A stretch of 64,000 nucleotides of DNA from Collybiopsis luxurians FD-317 M1 (GCA_000827265.1 KN834769.1:729824-793823), one strand, 5' to 3'. Shown: positions 47,267-59,219, counted from the stretch's first letter. The notes: generated by a model from the letters alone, not told the origin. A program made the numbers and translations.

Positions 47267-50200
47267 TCACTTGTCCCCATTGATATCTTCAACAGGGGTC
47301 TTGCTCTGTAAAAGGAGCTGGACAATCTCAACATGGCCTGCTATTGCTGCAAACTGCAGTGGGGTCTGATTGTCTTTTTCCAGAGCATCAACAGTGGCTT
47401 TGTTCTCTAAAAGAAGGTGGACAATCTCGACATGGCCATTGCCTGCCGCCCAGTGCAATGGGGTCCGATCATCCTTGTCTAGAGCATTAATAGTGGCCTT
47501 GCTTTCCAAAAGAAGATGGGCAACCTCAGCATGGCCTGCTATTGCTGCAAAATGCAGTGGAGTCTGATTGTCTTTCTCCAGAGCATCAACAGTGGCCTTG
47601 CTTTTCAAAAGAAGGTGAGCAACCTCAGCATTCCCTTTACCTGCTGCCCAATGCAATGGGGTCCGATTATCCTTGTCTGGTGCATCAACAGTGGCCTTGC
47701 TCTCTAAAAGAATGTGTGAAACATCAACATGGCCTTTGTTTGCTGCCCAATGCAGTGGGGTCCGATTGTCCTTGTCCTGAGCATCAACATTGGCCTTGCA
47801 CTCCAAAAGAAGGTAGGCAACCTCAGCATTGTCTTTCCATGCTGCCCAATGCAATGGAGTCTGATTTTTTTTATCCCGGGCATCAACAGTGGCATTTCTC
47901 TCTAAAAGAAGGCGGACAACATCAACATGGCCTTTGTCTGCAGCTGAATGAAGTGGTGTCCAATTATCCCTCCCTAGAGCATTAACAGTGGCCTTGCTCT
48001 CTAAAAGAAGGTGGGCAACCTCAACATGGCCTTTGTCTGCAGCTGAATGAAGTGGGGTCCAATTGTTCCTCCCTAGAGCATCCACAGTAGCCTTGCTCTC
48101 TAAAAGAATGTGTGCAACATTAACATGGCCTTTTTCTGCAGCCCAATGCAATGGGGTCCAATTGTTGCTACCTATAGCATCAACAATGGCTCTTCTGTCT
48201 AAAAGAATGCGGGCGACCTCAGTGCGGCCTGCCATTGCTGCAAAATGCAGTGAGGTCCAATTTCTATTTCCCTGAGCATTGACAGCTGCCTGAGAGTCCA
48301 AGAGGCAGCGGACAACTTCAACATGACCATTTACTGAGGCAGCACAAAGTGCATTCCCATGCAAACCCCCTGGGCTGTCAATAATTTCTGGAAATGCTTT
48401 TAACCACTTTTGTACATATACTTTTTCTCCAAGAATAGCGGCACAGTAGAGTGCTCGGGCATTTTCATCATATCTTCTGCCATGGACTTCTGCCTTGCGC
48501 CATTCAGTATATTTTGCAGACTGTGGTTCAAGCAGTTGGTGTAGTGATTCTTCAAATGTTGAAGTTGCAGGGCCACAAGAGTCTACCATATGATCCAACC
48601 AGTAATCTGCTACATAAGAACCTAAAGGCAGGGCTTGTAATCCTGAGGTGCACATAAGGTTGCTAATACACAATTTGGTAAGGGTGATATGAGCCTTCTT
48701 TGGTTCAAGCTTGTAGGCTTCCATGCAATCCTTGGAAGTCAAATAGTCTTGTATGGACAAGTGTGCAAATTGCACAATTTTATATGACTGCTGCTCCTCA
48801 TGTACATCCACAATGTGGATCAGACTAGAGCAAGTCTTCAGTAGTCTATCCTCTACATCCTGAACACGGTATTTTGGCTTGAGAATAGCATCTCCATTGG
48901 GTCGGAAATCAACTGCAAAGACCTCTGCTAGCTCCATTGGGGAAAGAGGACGCTTAGCATATACTAGGCATTCAAAAATTCGCAAAGCAAATGGCCTGTT
49001 GGCAACATCAATATTCTTGAGGATATGCAAATATGTATCATTGAGAGAGGTTGGTAGGCTGTCTAATAACTCTTCAACAGCCAGTGATGGGCAAGGACGC
49101 AAGGCCTCCATCTGTAGGTTGGCCAGAAGAAACCTAACAAACTCTTCAGAAAATAACTGCTAAGAGAATGTGTATTACTTACATTCCATCAGCTTTGGAA
49201 GTCAAAAATTCCTTTGTAGTTTTTTTCACAGATATGGGCCACTCTTCCATCATCAATACTTCTTCCGAGATATAATGTTGTATATCATATGCATGATCAT
49301 TTGTTTTGTCCAGATCAAGCTCATGAAAAACAACTTGATTTGAAAGATTAGCTGAAAGAGAAACATTGGATAGCAATCCTTTCTTGATGCCTTGCTCTAC
49401 ACGGCTTGTGACAAGTAAATGAAGCCCCTTGTTTTTGCATACAACAAGCTTCTGTAGAACTGGGAGAAGTTCTGTGTCCCTGATAGATTTAGGGCATTCA
49501 TCAAGGGCATCACAGACTAGATAGACATTCCGTAGAGCTTGCAGCATTGATTGTAGACATTCAAATAATAGCCCATTATTGGGATGATCAGGACGAGTCT
49601 CATGGTGGTTCTGATAGAATTCAGTCAGGAGGGTATTGCAAGTTGAGGAACGAGATGCAAGTTGAGAGACTAGGGAAGATAGAAGCCCGTAGACTGTCTG
49701 TCTGGCTGGATCACGGAAGTCAAAATAAAAGAATGCCAGTCCTGGCATTGTTATAAGTGCTTCAATGGCTGATGAGCTGAAGAGTACCCCAGATTATTCA
49801 CTGCACACATCAAACTCCTGCAGGTCTGCTTACCATAGTACACTTTTTCCACTGCCAGCTATGAAAAAAAATTATAAAAGCAGTATTTTTAAGAGAAAAA
49901 GGGTCGTACGCTTTCCATAAATCCAGAGAACACTGTTTGTTGCTTGCTTCCACTGAGAAAACTTGGAACCTGGCTTCAAAAGCCAGGTGCCAGTACCCTT
50001 TTTCTGTGCCTTGTAAATAGTATCATGGTACTGGGAAACATTAGGTGGTGATAACCATTTTCTGCTCTGTTCATTCACTTGAAATGCTTAAGGTTAAAGT
50101 TGGGCAGCACTGATAAGAACACACTTACACTGTATTGCATCAATGTGGTTTACCTTTTCATGAACAATGGCAATGCGCATCAACTGTTCTCTGTCTGTGA

Positions 50201-51041
50201 GCTTATCTAGATTTTTGAGTGCTTCCTGGACCTCCTTGTCTCCAGATAGAGACTTTATGAAATCCTCTGCAATGTAAATACATTGAGTTCCATGTATGGA
50301 AACAAAATCAATTAGTACTTACTAGAGCGCCTTGAAAACACATGCCATTTCTTTTTGGCATTACTGTCTTGATACAATGTAAGAAAACCAACAACTTTAA
50401 TGACTTGAATGAGAATCTGGATATATATGTCTCGCATTGCAGGGCTAGGTGTAAAATTTGATCCAAACTGTGATTGCATTCGGATAAAAGCATCCTGTAG
50501 CTTCTTCGACAGTTCTTCAAGTGTATCATATACTTCAGTTACGCCCTTGGCTGCCTGCACAATTCAATGTGAGAAGTTGCTGAAATGCTCTAGACTGGTA
50601 TTGACTACACACTGCGAACAGGAGTCCAAAGGCAACAAAAACAGCCTTGCCTCCAGGGACACTCTTACGCACTATCAAAATAAACTCATCATTTCTACTT
50701 TAAGAGTGACACACCGCATCATTGGTAGCTTCCGTTGCTGTATCATTGAACAGCTGCACGACATGCACAACCGGTTTCAGAACGGCACGTATCTTCTCGC
50801 CTCTTTTTCGAAAAGTCTCGAGATCTTTTGTTTGGGTTTCAAGGACGCGGACTACATTGTCGACAGAGGGGCGGTCAGCAAACTGGGCCATCTGAGCGTC
50901 ATTGATTTCACGACCGGTCTGCTCCTTGTAGTCCGCAAGCGCCTTTACCCATAGGTCTTCAAAGCTATTTTGCGGCACGACGTTCGTGATCATCGCGGAT
51001 CTAGCAGGAGTAGGAATGGGGAAGTTTTGGCGTTCGGTCAT
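47267..51041 (-). CDS. STAND/NLR-like receptor: Goodbye domain, NACHT NTPase, winged helix, 11 ankyrin repeats
   Basis: Eight exons: 51041-50715, 50663-50613, 50554-50323, 50266-50129, 50077-49910, 49858-49834, 49776-49183 and 49133-47267; 1,133 residues, every phase consistent. Residues 1-250 form a Goodbye-type fungal STAND N-terminal domain (FEDLWVKALADYKEQTGRE, VLKPVVHVVQLF, GGKAVFVAFGLL). Then come WLSPPNVSQYHD, the NACHT P-loop GKAGSGKSVL, FFYFDFRD, the Walker-B-like VYLVCDALDECP and LLVTSRVE, a winged-helix region (SLAVEELLDSLP...HLSIQDYL) and 11 ankyrin repeats. Fungal STAND proteins of this kind act in non-self recognition and heterokaryon incompatibility-like death responses; that role is inferred. 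The first exon and promoter are CpG-rich, the rest is CpG-poor. The broken paralogue lies just downstream. Confidence 0.85.
47290..48370 (-). repeat. 11 tandem 99-bp ankyrin repeats
   Basis: Units of 33 codons reading DNRTPLHWAA.KGHVEVAHLLLESKATVDAL. Compared with gene 1 the unit number differs (11 against 16) and the units favour PLHWAA, pointing to expansion or homogenisation within each gene after duplication. Confidence 0.9.
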
Positions 51042-51169
51042 GACAGTCGCTGTGAACGGAGCTACGTAAGCTTCGGCTTTTCGGTGGCATGCGATTTTCC
51101 GTTGAATTCTCTGAATTGCCACGGCTGTCACCTTTATTCACTTAGTTTATCGACGTCGTTTATTGGGCT

Positions 51170-52120
51170 TCCGTGTTCGTGCCATTCCAGGTAGACAGGT
51201 CCATCGGTGAAGATAAAAAACAACTCTTCTTGAGTCTGTCAGTGCTAGTCGCATTCCATGCCCAATGCTTATCATATATCACCCTTACCCACAAGATCCC
51301 GCTGCTCTATCGGTTTCTCTCAATTACCTATGTACTTGCCTTCCTCGTCCCTGCAGCTGGGTGAATGTCGATTGCGCACCATAGTGCCTGTTCGCAATTC
51401 TTCATCTCTTGCCCGTGCATACAAGTAGTGCGACGACAGCCCTGACGCCTAGACGAACGATTTGACCTGCGGATCCTGCTATATCCAAGTGGTGCGCCCG
51501 GCACGATTGCTATCAAGGGAGGCTATTGGTATGCTATTGCATTTGGTTCTCGTCGACTTTCGCTGAAATTTTCTCTAGTACCTAACTTGTTCCCAAATCA
51601 TACTCTTACAACCCCTCATTCATACGGAACCCCATGCTCCCATCGTCAAACATCTCGCCCAATCAAGGCCCTCTGCCGTGTCGCCTAGGTCAATGGCAAT
51701 ATTGCTGTCAAGTCATTGTGGAGAGGCTTTGCGACTGCGGACGACAGCAGCCCGCGTTTGTTTGCCGTGACAAGGATAATCCGGGGTTCTGTGTCCAGAC
51801 TCGTTTACAATAAGATGCCCGGCCACATACCAGCCAGCAAGCTCGGTCTTCGTACCCCGTATACGAGTAATGCCTTTATCGAATGCTACTTGTCCGAGGA
51901 GCGTGTTTATAGAAGTGAGAGTCCTCGTTATCATTCTTATTTTCTGCTTTTACTTATCACACCTTTCGTTCGCCCAGAAACCCTGTCACAGGGTTCTCAA
52001 GCCTCCCTTACCCTCTGCGTCATGGTGGCCGTACAGCATTCATACTGCCCCATCGATTCCTTCTTTCCTTGGATCCACTCCTACGCCAACGACGAGATAG
52101 AGACGGGCTTTACTTAGTAG
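51170..52120 (+). pseudogene. possible membrane-protein relic upstream of NLR gene 2
   Basis: The frame at 51173-51364 is hydrophobic (FLSLSVLVAFHAQCLSYITL, LSITYVLAFLVPAAG), and further hydrophobic frames lie at 51870-52100. GCATTCCATGCCCAATGCTTA (51251-51271) also occurs at about 46034-46054 upstream of NLR gene 1, so this flank was part of the NLR duplication. I cannot build a continuous model and do not recognise the family. Confidence 0.3.
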
Positions 52121-52465
52121 CGGTAGCCAGCTTATCTTCAACGTCCGCGGCTGGTGTTCATAGGCAGTCCAACCCTTCCGACTCTTGCACGACTGCTTCT
52201 GCTACATCTGCTCTGCCAAAAATGAACACGCTCCGAGTGGAATGATGCTTCCAGACATCGAGGAGAACAACGGTTGATCTTCACTGTTGAGATTGGCGGT
52301 CTGCACCTCATAGCGACGGTGTGCATCGTGGAGGACGTTTCGGTACTATGTAGTCATTTCGCTTCGTATATTTCGTACATGCGCCGATTCAATTCTGAAG
52401 CTAATATATCCTCATACCACAAATGCTCGATCGAAAGCGAAAAGACAGGAAATCAGGAGTGCGTT

Positions 52466-52936
52466 ATGGGAAAAGGAAAGCCGAAAAAAAGCCGACACAA
52501 CACTCCAGAGAGTTCGGGAACAGCTGAAAACAAGAGTTTTACTGTATCGAAAAAAGGTCCCGCTCAAGCCTCGACCTCATCAATCCAAATACGCACCTCT
52601 CACCCGTCCGACCGTAAAATCACAAGCATCTTCATCGCCTGCTTAGAATGCGACAAGCAACTTCCCCGCCTTCACCCACTTAAGGAACTGCAACATGCCC
52701 CCGCCATGCACCGATGTCTATCCAGTGGGGAATCGGATTGGGGCCCGAGAGTCAGAACAGGGACTACAACGAGTTGAGCCATTGAGACATATCCCGATCC
52801 AACCGAATGGAAAGAGTGTCGAATATATGATGTCAACCGAGATGGCTCTATTCTATTGCTTCGCAAATCCAAGCCTCCCAGTGCTGTCAGAGCGCAGAAG
52901 AAGTATGCTGTGAAACTGTGGGTGCAGCATAATTGA
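52466..52936 (+). CDS. small two-exon orphan gene
   Basis: Exons 52466-52724 and 52779-52936 join across a 54-bp GT-AG intron in phase, giving 138 residues. The N-terminus is basic (MGKGKPKKSRHNTPESS) and disordered in character; the middle has a Cys pair (ACLEC); the C-terminal part (TYPDPTEWKECRIYDVN, LLLRKSKPPSAVRAQ, YAVKLWVQHN) has the composition of a folded domain. I do not recognise it. No paralogue is seen in the window and CpG content is normal. It could be a fragment of a longer gene. Confidence 0.4.
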
Positions 52937-53385
52937 ACCATCTGGGACTCGGAATGGCTCCGATACTGGGGCTGAGTGTACGCAAAAAACTGCTGAGGTC
53001 CAGACGCAGGGGAGGGGAATTCCTTGAGCATCAAGCAGGAAATGACCAGCAGCTATTGGTCAGAGAGATAGATGGACCGTGGTGGATTTCGCCAGGGAAG
53101 ATGATCGATGATTCAGCAGGGAGAATTCCAAACAAAATTTGAAGAGATTTTTTATGGTTGATTGTCGATGGGGAAAGCGCAACAGAACGCAACGGAGGGA
53201 AGTAAGGATAAAGGCAACAGTCTGTCCAGGCCGTTGGTGTAGCGTGGCTGGGATCATATATCGAGCTCTGCGAGGACAAAAATGACGAATGACCTGTACC
53301 GCCCGTCCAGTCGTCCCAAAAAACATGTAGCTCGATGTTACACCCATCCTGGCTGCAGAACCGGAAATTTCCAAGCGATTTCGCT

Positions 53386-54110
53386 CTAAACACGTTCAGT
53401 GTTTGGGGACGAGAAAGATAAGTTCATGCCGTCCGGCTCGATATACGCAAGGTTGGGTGGGTGAGGATAGTTGCGATATCCGCTTTTCAAGAAAGTCCGC
53501 ATACCCCTTTGGTGTTGAGACGACGGGCAAATGGGGCCGGAGTAAGAGAGGGGAAGCAACGGTAGTGGTGGAGGCGGAAAAAGATGAATTCGGCGACCTA
53601 GTACCGAGAGCAAGTCCATTGGTGACGTTGCTGGCCTTCTTGAATTGACACACTTGACGAGAAAAACTTGAGCGATCTGTGGCAGGTAAGACGAATGAGC
53701 AATAGCGTGTATCCGATTCAGCTTGACTGGCCGCTTTTACCTATTGGCTCAGGCAGACAAAAAGATTGCTCTAGCATTTCTTGGTGGACGTAGATCTTTC
53801 TTATTGAAATGTGAGACAGGATGCCACAGATGGAGACAGTCAACTCACATTGACAGTACTAGTCGCCATGAGGCTCTTAAAACCTGAGTCGCCTCCTTCA
53901 AGCTTGTCCCTTGTTCCTCGTCGACTTCCTGAACATAGCTTCATTCTGCTTTGCAGTCGCGTCGACTTTCAATCCCAATTTAGAGTAGGACATTCGCTAA
54001 GTCATACTCCCTGTCGCCAGGATACTGTGCAACTGGCTTGAGGACGTTTCAACAAGTTGGAGGTCAAAGAGCTGAGCGTCTGGTCACGTGTAGCGGTCAG
54101 AACGCTTTCT
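53386..54110. pseudogene. duplicated NLR/Sds3 flank, CpG-containing copy
   Basis: Counterpart of 46130-46840. The minus-strand frame ending at 53386 (PNLAYIEPDG, SFSSPNTERV) is open for 77 codons, but I cannot assign it. Landmarks include CAATTCAAGAA and GACTGGCCGCTTTTA. Probably a relic of an unidentified gene. Confidence 0.45.
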
Positions 54111-54119
54111 AAACTGACA

Positions 54120-55410
54120 ATGAGGATGAAGTTTCTGGCCAGTTTTTAGGACCCTTTTCCGAGTGGGGATAGGAATCAAAGTTCATGGAAAGTGCGAATT
54201 AAAGCCATTGTTATCGCCGGCGAAAGGCTCTAACGAAATCTGACTCTGTATCAATCTATGATCTCCGCCTGCTTCCAGTTTCTCTCGAACGTGCTCTACC
54301 TTGCTGTATTGATAGGTACTTCACTACCGCTCACCCCTGGAGTCCCAGGCTCTGGAACATCTCCGAACCCCATACCAGGGGGCATTAGTAGCCTACCTAT
54401 CACCTCCGGCCCATTTCTAGCTAGATCCCACTTACTCTCCATCGATAATATTCCTTCAACGTTTCCGGTCCCTTCATCCTCCACCGTAATTCCCACCAGA
54501 TTCAGAGGTGGTTTTGGTAACACTAGTACAGCTACAGAGGGCAGGAGACCAATGCCAAAGGGGTCGAGGTGCTGTGGTGGGGGAGCGCCAATATTTGAAA
54601 GGGCAATTATTGTTGATTTGGTCGACAGTTGTATATGTACCGAGGACTCATTAATCTAGTACGGGCTTACGGTATTAACTCGCCCTTCCCGTGAAGCTTT
54701 AGCTCGAGTTTTGACAATGTCATATTCATTAACGAGGTTGCCTGGCATTGTTTCCTGTAGAACGCTCATTTCCGTTGGCCTGTGTGGTATTTGCTACAAG
54801 CAGGTTGCCGCGTGAAAGGGTTCGGACCGACATTCTTTCATCCCTTTCTCTCGCGTTCATTAATTTGGCCAGGAGAGTCTTGTGACGTTCTTGCCTAGAA
54901 ACGCTCAGTGTAAATGGGAATAGGATCAAAGATATACTCGCATGTCTGCTTAGCGTTGGACGCTATCAATCCTCAGGGATTAATGAGTAGATTTTGAGTC
55001 GAATTCCCAAGGAGCTGGTTTGGTTCTTGCCGCGGATAAGTCTGGAAATCAGCTGGACATAGAGACAAGGAAGTAAAGCATCGAACCGTTCTATCTGTGC
55101 TACCTATCAGACAGAAAGAAGAATACCGAGTCAGTGGTCAGACAGCCTCGCAGACTGGCATGTTCGTCACTTCCTCTCGCGTTTTCTTTCGTGACCAAAT
55201 GAGACTCGGAGTATTCCTGTATGTTCAGTGGAGTCTGAATGTAAATCGCAATTCCGTCTCAGCCTCAGGCTCTGTTGGTTTATGAAGCTTGATGGGACCT
55301 CCGTATCTACCATTCTCTACAGGCTTCGCAACTCGTTGGTACGGCCGTTACTGCATCTGTGGAAGAGTATAGCGAAATCGGAGCGTCAATCTATTCCGCG
55401 ATAATCCTGT
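54120..55410 (+). pseudogene. Sds3-like gene relic with its 3' flank
   Basis: Matches the Sds3 gene from the start of exon 2 onward. The coiled-coil part and the intron before exon 4 are deleted: reading goes from the LERALP-like end at about 54305 straight to the GTSLPLTPGVPGSG stretch. The ITSGPF region and the 3' flank with TACCGAGGACTCATTAATCTAG are kept to about 55410. Frames are broken. Confidence 0.65.
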
Positions 55411-56065
55411 GTTATAAATACCAACCGTCTCAAGTGATTAACTTAGATTAAACAGACTATATAATTTTTTCTTCTGTATATTACAGGATTGAGAATGGAC
55501 CATTGGTTATCAATCCTGGGAGTGCTATATATTCTGGAATCTGTTTCTCTCGACTGACTAACAAAACAAGCAAAACTAAATATGCCCTCGTGGCTAGGTT
55601 GAATTTCTCCAAGGCAACCTCTAGGCACTACCAGCAAATAAATTACAATGCGAGTGCTCAAAATTCAGGACTCAATGTAAGGGATAACCCTTACTGTCTT
55701 CCGCATTGTTCCTAAGTCATGCATAGCATATATTCAGACCCTGTTCTACTTATACAGCATTTTGTCTATTTATGGCTATTTAGCTCCTTTTCTTATTTAG
55801 TACTTAAAGCCATGTATACTCGTAGTTTTACCTCGTCGAATCAATGCCAGTTACTCGTGGCATTTTCCTGCTCTTTTGCTTATGTCTCCATTGTCTCGCA
55901 CCCGAACCATAACACTCGGCAGAATCAGATGTTCACATTTCGAATATGAGTACATACAGTCGGAGATATCAATGTGGATTTATAGTTTTTTTTATAAGAA
56001 ACATTTTGGAACTTCGGGAACCTTAGACCTGACATTGGCCTTCAACTATGCTTGCCGTCCAATGT
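55411..56065. other. no supported gene
   Basis: AT-rich spacer between the Sds3 relic flank and the lectin gene's 3' end. Only short frames. Confidence 0.45.
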
Positions 56066-56727
56066 TTAGGAAGTAACGAACTTCCAGACCTGGTTGGGAT
56101 TACCGGTGGGGGTGAAGACAATAATACTCGTTCCATTCGCTACGTTTGAGCCGTAGAGGTCGAGGGCAAGCGGAGAATTGACCAGGGGAAGGGTGACGCT
56201 GCAAAGGAAACCAAAAGTTAGTGACTTTAATTCATGACACTCTTGTCCTTGTCGACGTTGTACTAGCAGAAGCCTCATGTACATGAAACTGAACTCACGT
56301 GTAGGAACCAGTAGCGCCAGTGGGGGTAAGTGACCAAACGACCGGGATCTTTCCCGACACAACACGAGTGCTAGAACCTGCACAGTAATTCTGGAGAGTA
56401 ATGAAGGCCCCGGTGCGGGCATTTTTGAAGATCCAACCGTCACCAGCGATCAAAGCAACCCACTGAAGAAAAGAATAGCAGAATAAGTATGAAAGTAATT
56501 TTCCAGATTGGATAGAATATAGGTAGCTATGCAAACCTTCTGGTTGCTGTAACCACCGTTATCTTGCCATCCTTGGACTGTACAAACACATCGCAAAACA
56601 TGAGCCAGGCTAGATGTTTACAAAGATGGGCATACATACTAGTAACATTGTCACTACCGGAAAGGTCGACAACAGTGTTAGTAGCACTGTTGATAATAGT
56701 ATAGGCTTGTCCATGGACGAGAGACAT
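56066..56727 (-). CDS. small ricin-B-type beta-trefoil lectin
   Basis: Four exons: 56727-56640, 56577-56537, 56462-56299 and 56198-56066; 141 residues, phases consistent. No signal peptide, so probably cytosolic. The repeated beta-trefoil pattern is visible: YTIINSATNTVVDLSGSD, a W of the QGWQDNGGYSNQKW type, then FITLQNYC, LALDLYGSNVANGT and the final NPNQVWKFV. Ricin-B-type folds bind galactose or GalNAc-containing glycans; in mushrooms such single-domain lectins are abundant in fruiting bodies and may act in defence. No catalytic toxin domain is present. Sugar specificity cannot be read here. Confidence 0.85.
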
Positions 56728-56818
56728 GTTGAAAGACAGAGAAGAATGTGAAGGGCTTGAGATGCTGAGGACTGATTTACCAAGGTAAACTAAGGAACAA
56801 TGGTTCGAGCAGGGATCC

Positions 56819-56825
56819 TTTTATA
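56819..56825 (-). promoter_or_regulatory. TATA box of the lectin gene
   Basis: TATAAAA on the minus strand, about 92 bp upstream of the ATG at 56727. Strong match, as expected for a highly expressed gene. Confidence 0.6.
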
Positions 56826-56829
56826 TGTG

Positions 56830-58548
56830 AGGTCAGTCAAAAATTCAAACCTCAAATTCAGCAATATCGTCAATTTACGAAATGGAAACCAGTCGTATTT
56901 GCGCTGTAAATGAAATCGAGAAATTCCCGACAGAACGGACGGTTACACATTCCTTGGCAAAGTATTCAGACATTTCTAGGCAGTCCCGGGATGAAAATAA
57001 CATGAGGCAATTCAGTAATAACGACGAGGTAAGATTGGGGACGGTCAGGTGAAAACTACAATCATTACCAGTAATACTACCGAATGGCACGAATTTTGTC
57101 TCAGCATTCGCCGCTCTAAGCATATAGATTGTTGCTACTGTTTCAATAGACGCGACGGGCCGCAACATTTGAAAAAACCGTATTCACAACTGAATGGCGC
57201 GAGCTTCATGGCTCCCAAGAAGATGTACCTACTTACGCCATTTCCATCGTTGACAGCTAATGCTTGTAAGACAGGCATCCTTAACTCTGATATCACCGGG
57301 ATTTGGGGATCAATTAGCGGATAGGTCACAGGACGCGGCGTGTTAAGTTACCGCGGCCCACGCTGTAAACTTCACAGCCCACAATTAGAGATACTATACA
57401 TACATGCACTTGCGAAGTCGTCTTCTTGCACCATGTCATATATATTCTGTACCATCGATGATTAAATGGCAATACTCGATTCTGTGACAATATCACTGAA
57501 TGACTCTACATTCTATTCGGAATAGAATGTACCAAGCCCAGGCCACTCTATGACCAGGGCGTGTTATCTCAAATGAAACACTATCAGGATGGATTGGAAA
57601 AGCTGCTATAGCGGCGTTCTCCATTGAATGCAACAATTGTTGTCAGTCGATGAGTTTTCAATCAAATATGGCTGGGGCCTTCCAGGCTCCAACTACATAG
57701 TTCGAACAGTATGATTTATACATTGTCATCGATTCAATGGCTTGGTTTCCTGATGTAGTTAGTGAGAGCAAAACTTGCATGGTAATTCAGTAATAAGTAT
57801 GCACCAACTTCCAAGATTGAACGAGCAACAAATAGCGACCTTGCATCCACATCTGCATTTTGTGTGGCCTTTTTTGACGCTGGAAGAGTCGAAACTTCTA
57901 CCGGATTCAGGGCACTCATTCGGAGAGCATTAGGTACATTTTATCGACGGTGGCTGCAGAAATATATAGATGAACTTCCGTCCTAAATGTCCGAGATATC
58001 AACTCAGCCCCATGAGTTTGAAAGGCAGGAGAAATGGAGCCTAACTAACTGTTGCCAAAGTCCAGGGAGATTTCAATCTTGACAAGTCACTTGGTCTCGA
58101 GGCGTACTGGAACTGGACAATTCCGAACTAATTCTCACATCTATCACCCCCCTCATTAGCATGTTCAAGTTTTATCTGATTGATCGGGGTAAAAGGATTT
58201 GGTCGAGGCATTGACGTCGGGGATTTGAGCAGGTACCAAGATTGAAGTCACAGATAGCAGTTATGAGCGCCTGCAATTAAATGGAATGCGGGGTTAATGC
58301 TTCAATGAGTTGGTGCCTAATCCAAGACAGGCAACTTTGAAATGGTCGAATACTCTTGCAATTTGTACATTTTTAGTTAATTTTCATTATATTTACATAG
58401 CACAGCCAAGATCGTTTTGTTCCAACATTACTGAAAAAGGCAAGAGGACCTGATGTACATTGGCGTTGGCCCACTACGTACTAACAACAACAGGCGTCAA
58501 CTATGCTGAGGTGCATGCTGTATGATCCATTCAATGCACTACTGTAGT
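56830..58548. other. no supported gene
   Basis: Several short frames on both strands, none with a domain or splice support. I see no repeat of note until 58549. Confidence 0.45.
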
Positions 58549-59110
58549 AGAAGCCACCACTGAATACTGTCTTCTCTCAAATAGAATGTATTTCTTCATT
58601 GGCAGACATCTTAGTATCCGTTCTACGTGTCCAATGAACTGAAGGTTTCCGATGCATGTATTAATTCCACGTCTATGATAGTCAGATGGGTATACAGTAT
58701 CTGCTTCTCAGAGGCGTGTGCCGCTGCGGTGGAGATTAAGATCCGAACGTTTAGAGAAGCCACCCCTAAATCCTATCTTATCTCAAATCAGAATGTGTTT
58801 TGGTAAACATTTTATCCATTCTACCTGTACAATAACCTGGAGGGTTCCGATGCCAATTTTAATTCCACGTTTGTAATGGTCAAAAGGGCATGCCATGACC
58901 ATCCCTCCAATGTGCCGCTGTGGTGGAAATTGAACTCTGAGGATTTAGAGAGGCCATCGCCAAATCCTGTTTTTCCTTGAATCAGAATGTGTTTCTTCAT
59001 CAGCATACATTTTATCTGCTGTACCTGCACTCTGACTGAAGGTTTCCGATGCAAGCTCTTACCCCGCTTTGCACTAAGGATTTGTTCCCCGTCTGTATTC
59101 TCGAATGCAA
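58549..59110. repeat. three imperfect tandem repeats of about 195-205 bp
   Basis: Units start near 58549, 58755 and 58949. Each begins AGA(A/G)GCCA, then CTCAAATAGAATGT / CTCAAATCAGAATGTG / TTGAATCAGAATGTG, an ATTTTATC-type stretch, a GTTCCGATGC or TTTCCGATGC motif, and (units 1 and 2) TTAATTCCACGT and GTGCCGCTG(C/T)GGTGGA. Not coding in any kept frame. Confidence 0.7.
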
Positions 59111-59219
59111 GTCTCATTAATTTGAATTTTTAATTTCCTCGAAACATGGAAGCTCAACTTCTTGAACATGCACTCTTATGTTTCAGGTCGGACTATGAAA
59201 TATAGGGATCTGAAGTATG

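Larger units (their letters stand above)
40635..50700. other. CpG-depleted block
   Basis: By hand count there are about 14 CpG in 40441-40640, none in 40641-41030, 3 in 47281-47580, 6 in 50401-50700, and about 28 in 50701-51060. Copies of duplicated sequence inside the block carry TpG or CpA where copies outside have CpG. The pattern fits long-term cytosine methylation and deamination. Confidence 0.8.

Noticed and set aside
41422..51041. CRISPR-like array
   Set aside because: The regular 99-bp spacing is the ankyrin coding repeat; the genome is eukaryotic and there are no spacers.
51716..52117. 133-codon plus-strand frame upstream of NLR 2
   Set aside because: Could not be joined to flanking hydrophobic segments in phase; treated as part of a relic.
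56066..56727. A ricin-like two-chain toxin gene
   Set aside because: Only a single beta-trefoil lectin domain is encoded; there is no catalytic chain.
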